Below, piece by piece: positions 6,803 through 15,620 of a stretch of 35,366 bases of DNA. Position 1 is the stretch's first letter, and every line of letters starts with the position of its first letter. The notes below the pieces were generated by a model, which was not told where the DNA came from, did no database searches, and was given only the letters and a program-made list of their open reading frames with translations. Source of the stretch: Comamonadaceae bacterium (GTDB lineage Bacteria > Pseudomonadota > Gammaproteobacteria > Burkholderiales > Burkholderiaceae_C); contig CANCUP010000012.1 in assembly GCA_947381325.1 (NCBI GenBank), forward strand, positions 1 to 35,366, read 5' to 3'. Made by a program: the position numbers and the translations under genes.

Positions 6803-8005
6803 ATGCTGATCATTGCCCTTCCCCACGCCCCCCATGCAGACGCGTCTGGCTATGCGCACGTGCACACCGACGGACACACCGTGCTGCGCAGTGCCACGGG
6901 CATGGCCAACGCGCTGTCGGCCCATGCCGGCGAGGTGGTGGCGGTGATTCCACACAGCCAGCTGTCTTGGTTGGAGGTGCAACTGCCACCGGCCAGCCAC
7001 GGCGCACGCTTGGGCCCGGTGCTGCAAGGTTTGCTGGAAGACCGCTTGCTCGTCGACCCCGACCAGGTGCACATGGTGCTGCCCTCAGACGCCACGCCAC
7101 TCACCCGCCAAGGCGGCACCACCCAAGTGGCGGTGTGCGACAAACAATGGCTGCGTGACGCCCTGGCGCCGCTGCACGCCGCCGGTTTGACGGTGCAACG
7201 CCTGGTGCCCGAGCTCAGCCCCAGCGACACGCCGCAGCTGTATGTGTGCGGCACACCAGACCACGCCTTGCATGTGCTCAGCCATGCACAAGGTGTCACG
7301 ACCCTGCCGCCCAACACCGCCCATTGGCCCGCTTTTGCGCCCTTGGCTGACCCCGCCTTGCGGGTTCACGCTGAGCCCGCCATGGTGGCGCAGGTGCAGC
7401 AACAGTTGCAACAACAGCCTGAGCTCCAAACCGCCGCCCAGCGCTGGTTGGCGGCCAGCCATTCGCGCTGGGACTTGGCGCAAGGCGAGTGGGCCCAAGG
7501 GCGCAGCCAGCAGTTGCAGCGCCAGCTGCAATCGGCTTGGCAAAGCCTGCGCCACGCCCCCGCTTGGCGCCCGGTCCGTTGGGGCTTGGTGGCTTTGGCC
7601 GTGGTGCAAGTCATCGGCCTCAACGCCCTGGCTTGGCGCGAGCGCCAAGCCATGCAGCAGCAACTTGCACAACTGCCTGCGGTGCTGCAAACCACCTTTC
7701 CCAAAGTCACCGTGGTGGTCGAGCCGCTGTTGCAAATGCAACGCGAAGTCGATGCGCTCCATCAAGCTTCAGGCAGCCTCACCCCGTCTGACTTTGAACC
7801 CATGCTGGCGGCATTGGCCAGCGTCTTACCGCCCGGCCAAACCCCGACCCAACTGCATTACGCCGCCCAAGGCCTGCATGTGCAGGGCCTGAATCTGGCG
7901 GTCGATCAACTCAGCAGCGCACAAGCGAGCCTGCGCACGCGTGGCCTGAGCCTGCGCCAAGAAGGCAACGACCGTTGGTTGCTGCAAGCCGAGGCCGCAC
8001 GATGA
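6803..8005 (+). CDS. gspL: Type II secretion inner-membrane protein GspL
   Basis: GspL recruits the GspE ATPase to the inner membrane. The 400-residue product has an N-terminal cytoplasmic actin-like region (about 1-245) with SWLEVQLPPASHG and LLEDRLLVDPDQVH, motifs typical of GspL. One membrane helix follows (about 255-275, GLVALAVVQVIGLNALAW), then a periplasmic ferredoxin-like domain. The stop overlaps gspM by four bases, reflecting the usual L-M pairing. Confidence 0.92.
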   Translation: MLIIALPHAPHADASGYAHVHTDGHTVLRSATGMANALSAHAGEVVAVIPHSQLSWLEVQLPPASHGARLGPVLQGLLEDRLLVDPDQVHMVLPSDATPLTRQGGTTQVAVCDKQWLRDALAPLHAAGLTVQRLVPELSPSDTPQLYVCGTPDHALHVLSHAQGVTTLPPNTAHWPAFAPLADPALRVHAEPAMVAQVQQQLQQQPELQTAAQRWLAASHSRWDLAQGEWAQGRSQQLQRQLQSAWQSLRHAPAWRPVRWGLVALAVVQVIGLNALAWRERQAMQQQLAQLPAVLQTTFPKVTVVVEPLLQMQREVDALHQASGSLTPSDFEPMLAALASVLPPGQTPTQLHYAAQGLHVQGLNLAVDQLSSAQASLRTRGLSLRQEGNDRWLLQAEAAR

Positions 8006-8595
8006 GTACATCCAACCCGCTGCAAGCTCAGCTGCTCAGCCGTTGGCATGCGCTGTCCGCGCGCGAGCAACACAGCATGCAGCTGCTGGGCCTGTTGCTG
8101 GGCTTGGCTGTTTTTTGGAGCCTGGCCATCGCGCCGGCTTGGAACACCTTGCGTCACAGCGAAGCGCGGCACGCTGACCTGATGCAACAAACCAGCCAGA
8201 TGCTCGCCTTGCAACGCCAAGCCCAAGCCCTGCAAAGCCGCCAAGCCTTGTCCCGCGAGCAAGCCATGCGCACCCTGCAAAGCCTCAGCACCTCGGCAGG
8301 CACCGGCATGCAACTGAGCTTGCAAGGCGATGGGGTGCTGGTGCAACTCAAAGCCGTGCGCGCCCACACCTTGGCCAATTGGCTGAGCCAAGCGCGCACC
8401 CAAGCGCAGGCCCTGCCGGTGGAAGTGCACCTCAGCCGCACCGTGCCCAACGCAGCCCCTGTCACGCTCAACGGTGTGGCGTCAGCCATCTCCAGCGGCA
8501 CGGTGGGGGCCGCACTCGCGGCCCCTGGCGCGTCCAACCCGGCCCCCACGTGGGACGGCAGCCTGCTGCTCAAGCTGCCCGCTGCAGCCCCCTGA
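8002..8595 (+). CDS. gspM: Type II secretion inner-membrane protein GspM
   Basis: A 197-residue bitopic protein that partners GspL. A short cytoplasmic N-terminus precedes a membrane helix (about 31-50, LLGLLLGLAVFWSLAIAP), a Gln/Ala-rich coiled segment and a small periplasmic domain. ATG 8002 sits in an ATGA overlap with the gspL stop and gives a normal GspM N-terminus, so it is preferred over the in-frame start at 7975. Confidence 0.88.
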   Translation: MSTSNPLQAQLLSRWHALSAREQHSMQLLGLLLGLAVFWSLAIAPAWNTLRHSEARHADLMQQTSQMLALQRQAQALQSRQALSREQAMRTLQSLSTSAGTGMQLSLQGDGVLVQLKAVRAHTLANWLSQARTQAQALPVEVHLSRTVPNAAPVTLNGVASAISSGTVGAALAAPGASNPAPTWDGSLLLKLPAAAP

Positions 8596-8606
8596 GAGCC
8601 AGAGCC

Positions 8607-9482
8607 ATGCGCCGCCCCACCTTGCCCCAGCGTTTGCTTGGCTCAGCCTCTAACGTGTTGGCCAGCTCGGGGCGCCTTGGGCCGAGCTGTCGCAGTGCGG
8701 GCTGGGCGTGGCTCGGCGCTGCTTTGGGACTGGTGCTGGGCTTGCTCACCCAGGCTCCCGCCGCGTGGCTGGCCAGCGGCGTGGCGCAGGCCAGCGCTGG
8801 CCGGGTCTTGCTGAAGCACCCGCAAGGCACGGTCTGGCAAGGCTCGGCCCAATGGGCGCTGAGTGACGGCCAGCCCGGTGCCCACACATTTGAAAACCAC
8901 GATGTGGCCTTGCCCACCCCGCTGCACTGGCAATTGGGGCCGCAGTGGAGCCTCGCGCACGGCCTGACCCTCGGCTTGCGCTTGCATTCCGAATGCTGCA
9001 CCCCGCAGCCCGTGCACCTGTCGATCGCCCCGCTGTGGCGGGGGGTGTCGGTGCGGGTGGCCAACCTCCAAACGCAATGGCCCGCCCACTGGTTGGTCGG
9101 CTTGGGCGCGCCTTGGAACACCTTGCAGCCCGAGGCACAACTGCAGGTGACCTCGCAAGACCTGCACTGGAGCCTGCGCTCTGGCAGCGCCCAACTCAGT
9201 GGTCAAGCCGAGGTGCACGTCATGCAGCTCAGCACCCGCTTGTCCACCTTGCGCCCCTTGGGCAGCTACCGCCTGCAGGTGCAAGGCGGTGACACAATCG
9301 CGCTCCACCTCGACACCTTGGAAGGCAGCCTGCAGCTGCGTGGCCAAGGGCAATGGTTGGCGCAACGCCTGTTGTTCAAAGGCGAGGCGACAGCCGAGCC
9401 CGAATTTGAAGCCGCCTTGTCCAATTTATTGAACGTCCTGGGACAGCGCCGAGGCGCCAAGTCCATCATGGAACTGAGTTAA
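8607..9482 (+). CDS. gspN: Type II secretion protein GspN
   Basis: A 291-residue inner-membrane protein with a membrane helix (about 32-52) and a periplasmic domain containing GRVLLKHPQGTVWQGSAQW, a clear GspN signature, repeated beta strands and a conserved LRGQGQW near the end. GspN is present only in some T2SS clusters and its exact role is unsettled. The start at 8607 follows gspM by 11 bases. The frame is open further upstream, but that stretch lies within gspM. Confidence 0.88.
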   Translation: MRRPTLPQRLLGSASNVLASSGRLGPSCRSAGWAWLGAALGLVLGLLTQAPAAWLASGVAQASAGRVLLKHPQGTVWQGSAQWALSDGQPGAHTFENHDVALPTPLHWQLGPQWSLAHGLTLGLRLHSECCTPQPVHLSIAPLWRGVSVRVANLQTQWPAHWLVGLGAPWNTLQPEAQLQVTSQDLHWSLRSGSAQLSGQAEVHVMQLSTRLSTLRPLGSYRLQVQGGDTIALHLDTLEGSLQLRGQGQWLAQRLLFKGEATAEPEFEAALSNLLNVLGQRRGAKSIMELS

Positions 9483-9493
9483 GAGTAAGACCT

Positions 9494-11647
9494 ATGACAC
9501 ATGCACACCCTGCTCTCTTTCGTCGCGACCCAGGGGCACCTCACGCGCGGCCTGCACGGCAGGGTCTGCGCCAGCGCGTCAAGGGCGTGCTCGCAGCGGC
9601 CTTGGTCGCCGCGCTGCTCCCGGTGCTCAGCGGTGGGTCTGTTGCGCACGCTGCGGGCCCCAGCAAAAAATCAGCGTCGCTCGAGCCCATCACCTTGAAC
9701 TTTGTCAATGCCGACATCGAAAGCGTGGCCCGCACCCTGGCCACCTTGTCCAACAAAAATCTGGTGGTCGACCCGCGTGTCAAAGGCACGCTCAACCTCA
9801 GCACCGAACTGCCTGTGCCACCCGTTGAGGCGTGGGCGCAGTTTTTGGCAGCGCTGCGTTTGCAGGGCTTTGCTGTGGTGGAAACCCAGGGCCTGTTCAA
9901 AGTTGTCCCCGAAGCCGACGCCAAACTGCAAGGCGGCAGCGTGCAGCAAGTCGACCAAACCATCGCCAGCCCTGGCGTGTCGGGCGGCCAGGTGGTGACG
10001 CAAATCTTCAGGCTCAACTTTGAGCAAGCCAACAACCTGGTGCCGGTGCTGCGCCCGCTGATCAGCCCCAACAACACCCTCAACGTCAACCCCGGCAACA
10101 ACTCGCTGGTCATCACCGACTATGCCGACAACTTGCAACGCATGGCGCGCATCATTGCGGCCCTCGATGTGTCCAATGCCAGCGATGTCGAGGTCATTGC
10201 CCTCAAACACGCCATCGCGGTGGACTTGGCCCCCTTGGTCACCCGCTTGCTGGAGTCTGGCAACGCCCCAGCTGGTGCGCAAACCCCCGGGCAAACCGGC
10301 ACCGACTACAAAACCACCCTGTTGGCCGAGCCACGCAGCAACGCCTTGATCGTGCGTGCCGCCAACCCCGCGCGCTTGGCCCTGGTGCGCTCTCTGGTGG
10401 ACAAGTTGGACCAACCCGGCAGCAGCAGCCCGAGCGGCAACATCCATGTGGTGTACCTGAAAAACGCCGACGCCACCAAACTCGCGACCACCTTGCGCGC
10501 GGCCGTCAGCGGGATCCCCTCAGGCGCGGCCACATTGCCCAACTCGCCCGTGCCATCGCCCCAGGCCCCCAATATGCCGGGCAGCACCGGCAGCACCTTG
10601 GGCAGCAACAGCAGCGTCAATGCCGCCACCACTGGCGGACAAATCCAAGCCGACACCGCCACCAACTCGCTCATCATCACCGCGCCCGAGCCGCAGTACC
10701 GCCAACTGCGGGCCGTCATCGACATGCTCGACCAACGCCGCGCCCAAGTGATGGTCGAGAGCTTGATCGCAGAAGTCAACGCCAGCAAAGCCATCCAAAT
10801 CGGTATCCAGTGGCAAGGTGCGCTGGGGTCGAACGGCGCGGCAGGCACCAACTTTGGCACCACCGGCAACATCGTGGGCCTGTCGCAAGGCGGCACCGCC
10901 GCTGCCTCGGCCGGCGTGTCCACGGGCATGAACATCGGCACCATCCGCCAAGTCAACGGCGTCAACATGCTCAGCAGCTTGGCCAACTTTCTAGAAAGCA
11001 ATGCCGACGCCAACATCTTGTCCACGCCCAATTTGCTCACCCTCGACAACGAAGAAGCCAAGATCGTTGTCGGTCAAAACGTGCCCTTCGTCACCGGTCA
11101 GTACACCAGCAACAACACCGCCACCGGCTCGGTCAATCCGTTTCAGACCATCGAGCGCAAAGACGTCGGCCTGACTCTCAAAGTCAAGCCCCAAATCAGC
11201 GAGACCGGCACCGTCAAGCTCACCATCTTCCAAGAAGTCTCCAGCATTGGCACCACCACCACCTCGGGCTACATCACCAACAAACGCTCCATCGAATCCA
11301 ATGTGTTGGTCGAAGACGGCGCCATTGTGGTCTTGGGCGGCTTGTTGTCTGACGACCTCGAGAGCAACAAAAACCAAGTCCCAGGCTTGGGCGACATACC
11401 CGGCCTGGGCTGGTTGTTCAAAAGCGAAACCCGCAGCCGCACCAAGTCCAACCTGATGGTCTTCTTGCGCCCAGTGGTCGTGCGCGATGCAGCGGCCACC
11501 GAAGCCCTCAGCAGCAACCGTTACCAACAAATGTTGGGCTTGCAGCAAAACGCACACGCCCCTGATGTGGGTGTGTTCAACACCGGCCCAGCGCCCCAAC
11601 TCCCCCCCCTGCCCAACACGAGGCCTGTGGCGCCCACAGCCAAATAA
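9494..11647 (+). CDS. gspD: Type II secretion secretin GspD
   Basis: The outer-membrane channel of the T2SS, 717 residues. A long basic N-region (30 residues) precedes the signal peptide core (about 31-50) and a likely cleavage at AHA-A near 53. The N0 domain (about 63-150) begins ITLNFVNADIESVARTLA. N1-N3 follow, with LVPVLRPLISPNNTLNVNPG and VVYLKNADATKLATTLR. The secretin domain covers about 400-680 and carries VPFVTGQYT and VPGLGDIPGLGWLFKSE. The N3 region has a Ser/Gly/Asn-rich insert near 340-380. The unusually long N-region suggests the true start could lie slightly downstream. No pilotin gene is seen nearby. Confidence 0.97.
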   Translation: MTHAHPALFRRDPGAPHARPARQGLRQRVKGVLAAALVAALLPVLSGGSVAHAAGPSKKSASLEPITLNFVNADIESVARTLATLSNKNLVVDPRVKGTLNLSTELPVPPVEAWAQFLAALRLQGFAVVETQGLFKVVPEADAKLQGGSVQQVDQTIASPGVSGGQVVTQIFRLNFEQANNLVPVLRPLISPNNTLNVNPGNNSLVITDYADNLQRMARIIAALDVSNASDVEVIALKHAIAVDLAPLVTRLLESGNAPAGAQTPGQTGTDYKTTLLAEPRSNALIVRAANPARLALVRSLVDKLDQPGSSSPSGNIHVVYLKNADATKLATTLRAAVSGIPSGAATLPNSPVPSPQAPNMPGSTGSTLGSNSSVNAATTGGQIQADTATNSLIITAPEPQYRQLRAVIDMLDQRRAQVMVESLIAEVNASKAIQIGIQWQGALGSNGAAGTNFGTTGNIVGLSQGGTAAASAGVSTGMNIGTIRQVNGVNMLSSLANFLESNADANILSTPNLLTLDNEEAKIVVGQNVPFVTGQYTSNNTATGSVNPFQTIERKDVGLTLKVKPQISETGTVKLTIFQEVSSIGTTTTSGYITNKRSIESNVLVEDGAIVVLGGLLSDDLESNKNQVPGLGDIPGLGWLFKSETRSRTKSNLMVFLRPVVVRDAAATEALSSNRYQQMLGLQQNAHAPDVGVFNTGPAPQLPPLPNTRPVAPTAK

Positions 11648-11650
11648 TCC

Positions 11651-13078
11651 ATGCGTCGCCCGCTGCCCTACGCCTTTGCCCGCACCCACCAGCTGCTGCT
11701 GGAGGACGATGGCCACACCCTCACCCTGTGGCACAGCGATGCCCCAGACCCGGGTGCGTGGAGCGAGGTGCTGCGCCGCCATGCCGTGCAAGCGTTTGAG
11801 TACACCGACAAAGCCACCTTGGCCAAGCGCCTGAGCGAGGCCTATGCCCAGGCCGACAGCAACGCCGCCGCCGTGGTGAGCGAAGTCGAGAGCGACACCG
11901 ACCTCAGCCGCATGATGCAAGAGCTGCCTGCCGTCGAAGACCTGCTCGAAGCCGCCGACGACGCCCCCATCATCCGCATGCTCAACGCCTTGCTCACCCA
12001 GGCGGCACGCGACGGCGCCAGCGACATCCACATCGAGCCCTACGAGCGCCACAGCAGCGTGCGCTTTCGCGTAGACGGCACCCTGCGCGAAGTGGTGCAG
12101 CCCAACCGCGCCTTGCACGCGGCGTTGATTTCGCGCCTGAAGATCATGGCCGAACTCGACATTGCCGAAAAGCGCCTGCCGCAAGACGGGCGCATCTCGC
12201 TGCGCTTGGGGCAGCGCGCCATCGACGTGCGCGTGTCCACCTTGCCCAGCGCGCACGGCGAACGCGCGGTGCTGCGCTTGCTCGACAAATCGGAGAGCCG
12301 CCTCACGCTGCAAGCGGTGGGCATGGAAGGCGAGACCCTGCGCCGCTTTGAACACTTGGTGCAGCAACCCCACGGCATCGTCTTGGTCACCGGCCCCACG
12401 GGTTCGGGCAAAACCACCACGCTCTACGCCGCGCTGCAAGGGCTCGACGCCAGCCGCAACAACATCATGACGGTGGAAGACCCCATCGAGTACGAACTCG
12501 CCGGTGTGGGCCAAACCCAGGTCAACCCCAAAATTGATCTGGACTTTGCCAAGGCCTTGCGCGCCATCTTGCGGCAAGACCCCGACATCATCATGATTGG
12601 CGAAATCCGCGACTACGAGACCGCACAAATCGCCATCCAGGCCTCGCTCACCGGCCACCTGGTGCTGGCCACCTTGCACACCAACGACGCCGCCAGCGCC
12701 GTCACCCGCTTGACCGACATGGGCGTCGAGCCCTTTTTGCTCAGCTCCTCGCTGCTGGGCGTGTTGGCCCAGCGCTTGGTGCGCAAACGCTGCACCCATT
12801 GCGCGCCCAAGCTCTCGCAAAACCAGGGTGGGTTGGGCTACGGCGTGGTGGGCTGCGACGCCTGCGGCCACAGCGGTTACCAAGGCCGCACAGGCATCTT
12901 CGAGCTGCTCACCACCAACGACGACATCCGCGCCCTGATTCACCAACAAAGCAGCGAAGCCCAACTGCGCGAAGCCGCCTTGCGTGCTGGCATGACCCTC
13001 ATGCGCGAAGACGGTGAACGCTTGGTGCGTGCCGGCATCACCAGCGCAGAAGAACTCGTGCGCGTGACGCGCGACTGA
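11651..13078 (+). CDS. gspE: Type II secretion ATPase GspE
   Basis: Cytoplasmic ATPase that powers pseudopilus assembly, 475 residues. Features in order are an N-terminal GspL-binding region, DGASDIHIEPYE near 118, Walker A GPTGSGKTT near 247, the Asp box EDPIEYE near 277, Walker B ILRQDPDIIMIGEIRD near 310, and the His box TGHLVLATLHTNDA. A tetracysteine metal site follows (CTHC near 380, then CDAC about 20 residues later). It starts three bases after gspD. In this group gspF normally follows directly, but here a separate AT-rich block intervenes. Confidence 0.97.
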   Translation: MRRPLPYAFARTHQLLLEDDGHTLTLWHSDAPDPGAWSEVLRRHAVQAFEYTDKATLAKRLSEAYAQADSNAAAVVSEVESDTDLSRMMQELPAVEDLLEAADDAPIIRMLNALLTQAARDGASDIHIEPYERHSSVRFRVDGTLREVVQPNRALHAALISRLKIMAELDIAEKRLPQDGRISLRLGQRAIDVRVSTLPSAHGERAVLRLLDKSESRLTLQAVGMEGETLRRFEHLVQQPHGIVLVTGPTGSGKTTTLYAALQGLDASRNNIMTVEDPIEYELAGVGQTQVNPKIDLDFAKALRAILRQDPDIIMIGEIRDYETAQIAIQASLTGHLVLATLHTNDAASAVTRLTDMGVEPFLLSSSLLGVLAQRLVRKRCTHCAPKLSQNQGGLGYGVVGCDACGHSGYQGRTGIFELLTTNDDIRALIHQQSSEAQLREAALRAGMTLMREDGERLVRAGITSAEELVRVTRD

Positions 13079-13552
13079 ATGAGCTCAAGCCACAACAGAC
13101 TCGCCTTGTCCTGCCGTTGAAGCAGTTCAACGCTCAGCACCCGACCTCTCGCTCATCACCAACGGCACGCCTGCACCGACAGGTCCCTAGCCCCCTCCTA
13201 TTCGCCCCCATGCGGGCCACCCTCGTCAACGAAGCTGCCAAGTTTTAACTTTGCTGCCGCCCTTGCACGTCATCACCGCTGTCGTTGGCATGCGGCTGAA
13301 ACGTTTGTGTCTTCGCAAACCAAAAATAAATGCAAAACCAAGGGTTAACACTTAAATTAACGCGCCAGCAGTCGATACATTTGTATTACATATATTTCTA
13401 ATTGAGTATTTAGTGTTTATTAATCCACACCTCATATTGATGAATTGTTTATCCAATCGGGGAGGTGTCAACAAAATAAATTTTGAATGGCCTGAGTTTT
13501 AAATTTCTTAGATTTTTCAGTTTCCTTATTTTTCAGAAAGACAGGTATCCCA
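13079..13552. other. Intergenic region between gspE and the first Tat-signal gene
   Basis: The first ~220 bases are GC-rich without a credible gene. From about 13300 the composition drops sharply to AT-rich, marking the left edge of the inserted block. An inverted repeat GTTAA/TTAAC lies at 13344-13361 and may be an operator. A GGGGAGGTG sequence near 13458-13466 looks like a ribosome site but leads only to a two-codon ATG frame. Several AT-rich -10-like boxes exist, but no convincing -35/-10 pair could be chosen. No terminator for gspE was seen. Confidence 0.5.
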
Positions 13553-14836
13553 ATGACCATCAACCGCAGATCCCTCATGGCCTCAGCCGTGGCAGCCGCA
13601 ACGCCAGCCGCCTTCACTGGCTTGGGCGCCAGTTTATTCAGCCAGTCATCTATGGCGCAAACTGAAAACACAGATATTTTCACGTCCTACGATTCGGAGA
13701 AGATGGACAAAATTCTTAAATTGACCTGGACCGAGAACCAATCTGCCCCGTTCGGTGCTCAATATGTCGGCTGGACAAGCTCGATGGTTCCCATCGATTT
13801 TGTTCAGTTTTACAGAAGACCCATCAACAACGGAAAAGGCTTTGACGCCAAAGTCAGCCACTGGCAAGCTGAATATAGAAATGGCAAAAAATACCGAAAA
13901 GAAAAAGTCTTGCTCGAAATCAGCTTCAATGCCGACGACTCAGGCAATTTGGTTACTTTTTATTCTCCAGATGGCAACACGAACAATCTGCTGTATACCG
14001 ATATTCGCAACAGTGGCGATGCCGACTCAGCCGATGTTAGAAACTTTAATTGCACATCTTTAACCTACAACGACCCCAACCATCGCAGTTTGTGGTCGCC
14101 CCCGCTTGCGCCCATCACGTATCCATTGCTGAATTTCAACGATCAGCAACTCACCATTTCCGACAACATCAATATTCCGGGATATCTAAGAACAACATTT
14201 TGGGCATATGAAAAAAACGCCCAAACCGGTGCCCACACATATGGCCAGTACCACCGTGTGAGTATTTTGCTTCCTACGGGTATCGCGAATGAACCTTATC
14301 GGTGGTTCTCACGGGTGGTTAAATCTTCCGACCCTTGGGTTGATGGCACCTTTTTACAAGCCGAAACAGATCTACGCCTATATGCAGCCTTATCCTGGGC
14401 CCGCTGGGGATTAATTGTACCCATGTTTAAAACCGCAAGAGATGTAAAGCGTCTTGGCCATAAGTACGCGGCTCAGAGACTGACCCCCGGTCAGCTGATT
14501 ATAGGTGCCGGCAATTGCGTAGCCCACTTTTTTCTGTACATATCCTGTAATGCAACTCTTTGGGGGTCTTACGCCTCAGCATCTACAAGTGGCGATCGAA
14601 TTGCTGCAATTTTCACTTTGGTCGACGTGATTATTGGCCACAATAAATTGGTTGACAGGTTATATACCGGCCCAAATTCCACTCGAATAGATTCTTCTCT
14701 GCTATTTGACAACACGGCTGTTGTTGCTGGTTCATATCCGTCAACAAATATGCTCTGGACATATGGCTCACCTATCAACAACAACCCGGTAGCAGATAAC
14801 TCAGCATGTGTGGTGAATTCGGTGAATACCTTGTGA
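13553..14836 (+). CDS. Tat-signal exported protein of unknown function (paralog 1)
   Basis: A 427-residue protein that I do not recognise. It starts with a twin-arginine signal (INRRSLMASAVAAATPAAF, then GLGASLF) and a likely cleavage at SMA-QTEN near residue 35. The mature part has conserved blocks shared with the paralog at 15621: VDFVQFYRRPIN-type (IDFVQFYRRPIN), HWQAEYRNGKK, FYSPDGNTNNLLYTDIR, NEPYRWFSRVVKSSDPW. It ends with a cysteine-containing tail (SACVVNSVNTL). A hydrophobic stretch lies near 320-345. The gene is markedly AT-richer than the T2SS genes around it. Lying between gspE and gspF with an export signal for folded proteins, it may be a T2SS substrate; that is inference. Confidence 0.85.
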   Translation: MTINRRSLMASAVAAATPAAFTGLGASLFSQSSMAQTENTDIFTSYDSEKMDKILKLTWTENQSAPFGAQYVGWTSSMVPIDFVQFYRRPINNGKGFDAKVSHWQAEYRNGKKYRKEKVLLEISFNADDSGNLVTFYSPDGNTNNLLYTDIRNSGDADSADVRNFNCTSLTYNDPNHRSLWSPPLAPITYPLLNFNDQQLTISDNINIPGYLRTTFWAYEKNAQTGAHTYGQYHRVSILLPTGIANEPYRWFSRVVKSSDPWVDGTFLQAETDLRLYAALSWARWGLIVPMFKTARDVKRLGHKYAAQRLTPGQLIIGAGNCVAHFFLYISCNATLWGSYASASTSGDRIAAIFTLVDVIIGHNKLVDRLYTGPNSTRIDSSLLFDNTAVVAGSYPSTNMLWTYGSPINNNPVADNSACVVNSVNTL

Positions 14837-14855
14837 TTATTAAATTAAATTAAAT

Positions 14856-15539
14856 ATGCTTAAATTTTTTAAACATGTCAGCAATCAAGGCTTGGGGGCT
14901 GTATTGCTTTCATGTTTTATTTTATTCATCGCCTTCATCTACTTTCCGGGTCAAACCCAGCAAGAGCGGCCAAAGCTGCCCCTGGAAATAGCACCAGTAA
15001 GTCCTGCACCCTTGGCCTTGGTGTTTGATCAAGAAACCGCAATTGAAGAGGTCATTCAAACCCCTGCCAAAAAATATGCTCCCGCACCCGAAGATCAACC
15101 CACGGTAGACGTAGAGAGCCTAAAACCACATGCATCGAGCATTGTCAACACCGCGTTGCAAGACCTGGCCTCGAATTACTCCAAAGGCAGTGCCTATATT
15201 GACACACGCAGCATGTGCAAAAGCCCGACTTATGCATCCATTGAAAGTACCAGGGCGTATTGCAAGGGTATTGATTTTTCATCTTACGACGCTGATTTCG
15301 TCAGCCGACTGGAAAAGGGCTTACAAAATAAAAATATCACGGCTGGTGAAACCCTGATCGAGTATTGGAACTCGGAACTCATGCTGCAGCGTCAGGGTGC
15401 TGCATTCATGCCAGCTGGGCAAACCGCTGAAACCTTAGAAATCCAAAACAAACTCAGCGAGCTGTATTTCAAACTCAGTTCGATCGATTCACAAAGAGCA
15501 TCTGACCTTAAAAATCGGCTCGGTTTAAATTTTAAATAA
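14856..15539 (+). CDS. Membrane-anchored periplasmic protein of unknown function
   Basis: A 227-residue protein without a recognised family. It has one N-terminal membrane helix (about 13-31, LGAVLLSCFILFIAFIYF), a Pro/Ala/Glu-rich linker (about 35-85) and a helical periplasmic domain. That domain has two cysteines in CKSPTYASIESTRAYC, suggestive of a disulfide, and ends in heptad-like helices (NKLSELYFKLSSIDSQRA). The architecture resembles small inner-membrane partners of secretion machines but no homology is claimed. It lies 19 bases after paralog 1 and 81 bases before paralog 2, in the same AT-rich block, so the three genes probably form one unit. Confidence 0.8.
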   Translation: MLKFFKHVSNQGLGAVLLSCFILFIAFIYFPGQTQQERPKLPLEIAPVSPAPLALVFDQETAIEEVIQTPAKKYAPAPEDQPTVDVESLKPHASSIVNTALQDLASNYSKGSAYIDTRSMCKSPTYASIESTRAYCKGIDFSSYDADFVSRLEKGLQNKNITAGETLIEYWNSELMLQRQGAAFMPAGQTAETLEIQNKLSELYFKLSSIDSQRASDLKNRLGLNFK

Positions 15540-15552
15540 AAGGAGCCCATCA

Positions 15553-15569
15553 CGACCAGCACGGTCGTA
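15553..15569. repeat. Short hairpin ahead of paralog 2
   Basis: Arms ACGACC and GGTCGT with a five-base loop lie between the membrane protein stop and the second Tat-signal gene. No T-run follows directly, so it may be an mRNA structure or a processing site rather than a terminator. Confidence 0.35.
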
Positions 15570-15620
15570 TCGATTTTGATGATTTAAATTTTTTATTTTT
15601 TGAAAGAAAGAGGTATTTCC

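Noticed and set aside
10991-12964. Long (657-codon) minus-strand frame opposite gspD and gspE
   Set aside because: It crosses the gspD-gspE junction and has no recognisable domain; composition is that of a shadow frame.
13483-13665. Small frame from a TTG start, preceded at a distance by GGGGAGGTG
   Set aside because: The spacing to the ribosome site is too long, the second half overlaps the Tat-signal gene in another frame, and the sequence there is a frame-shifted reading of that gene.
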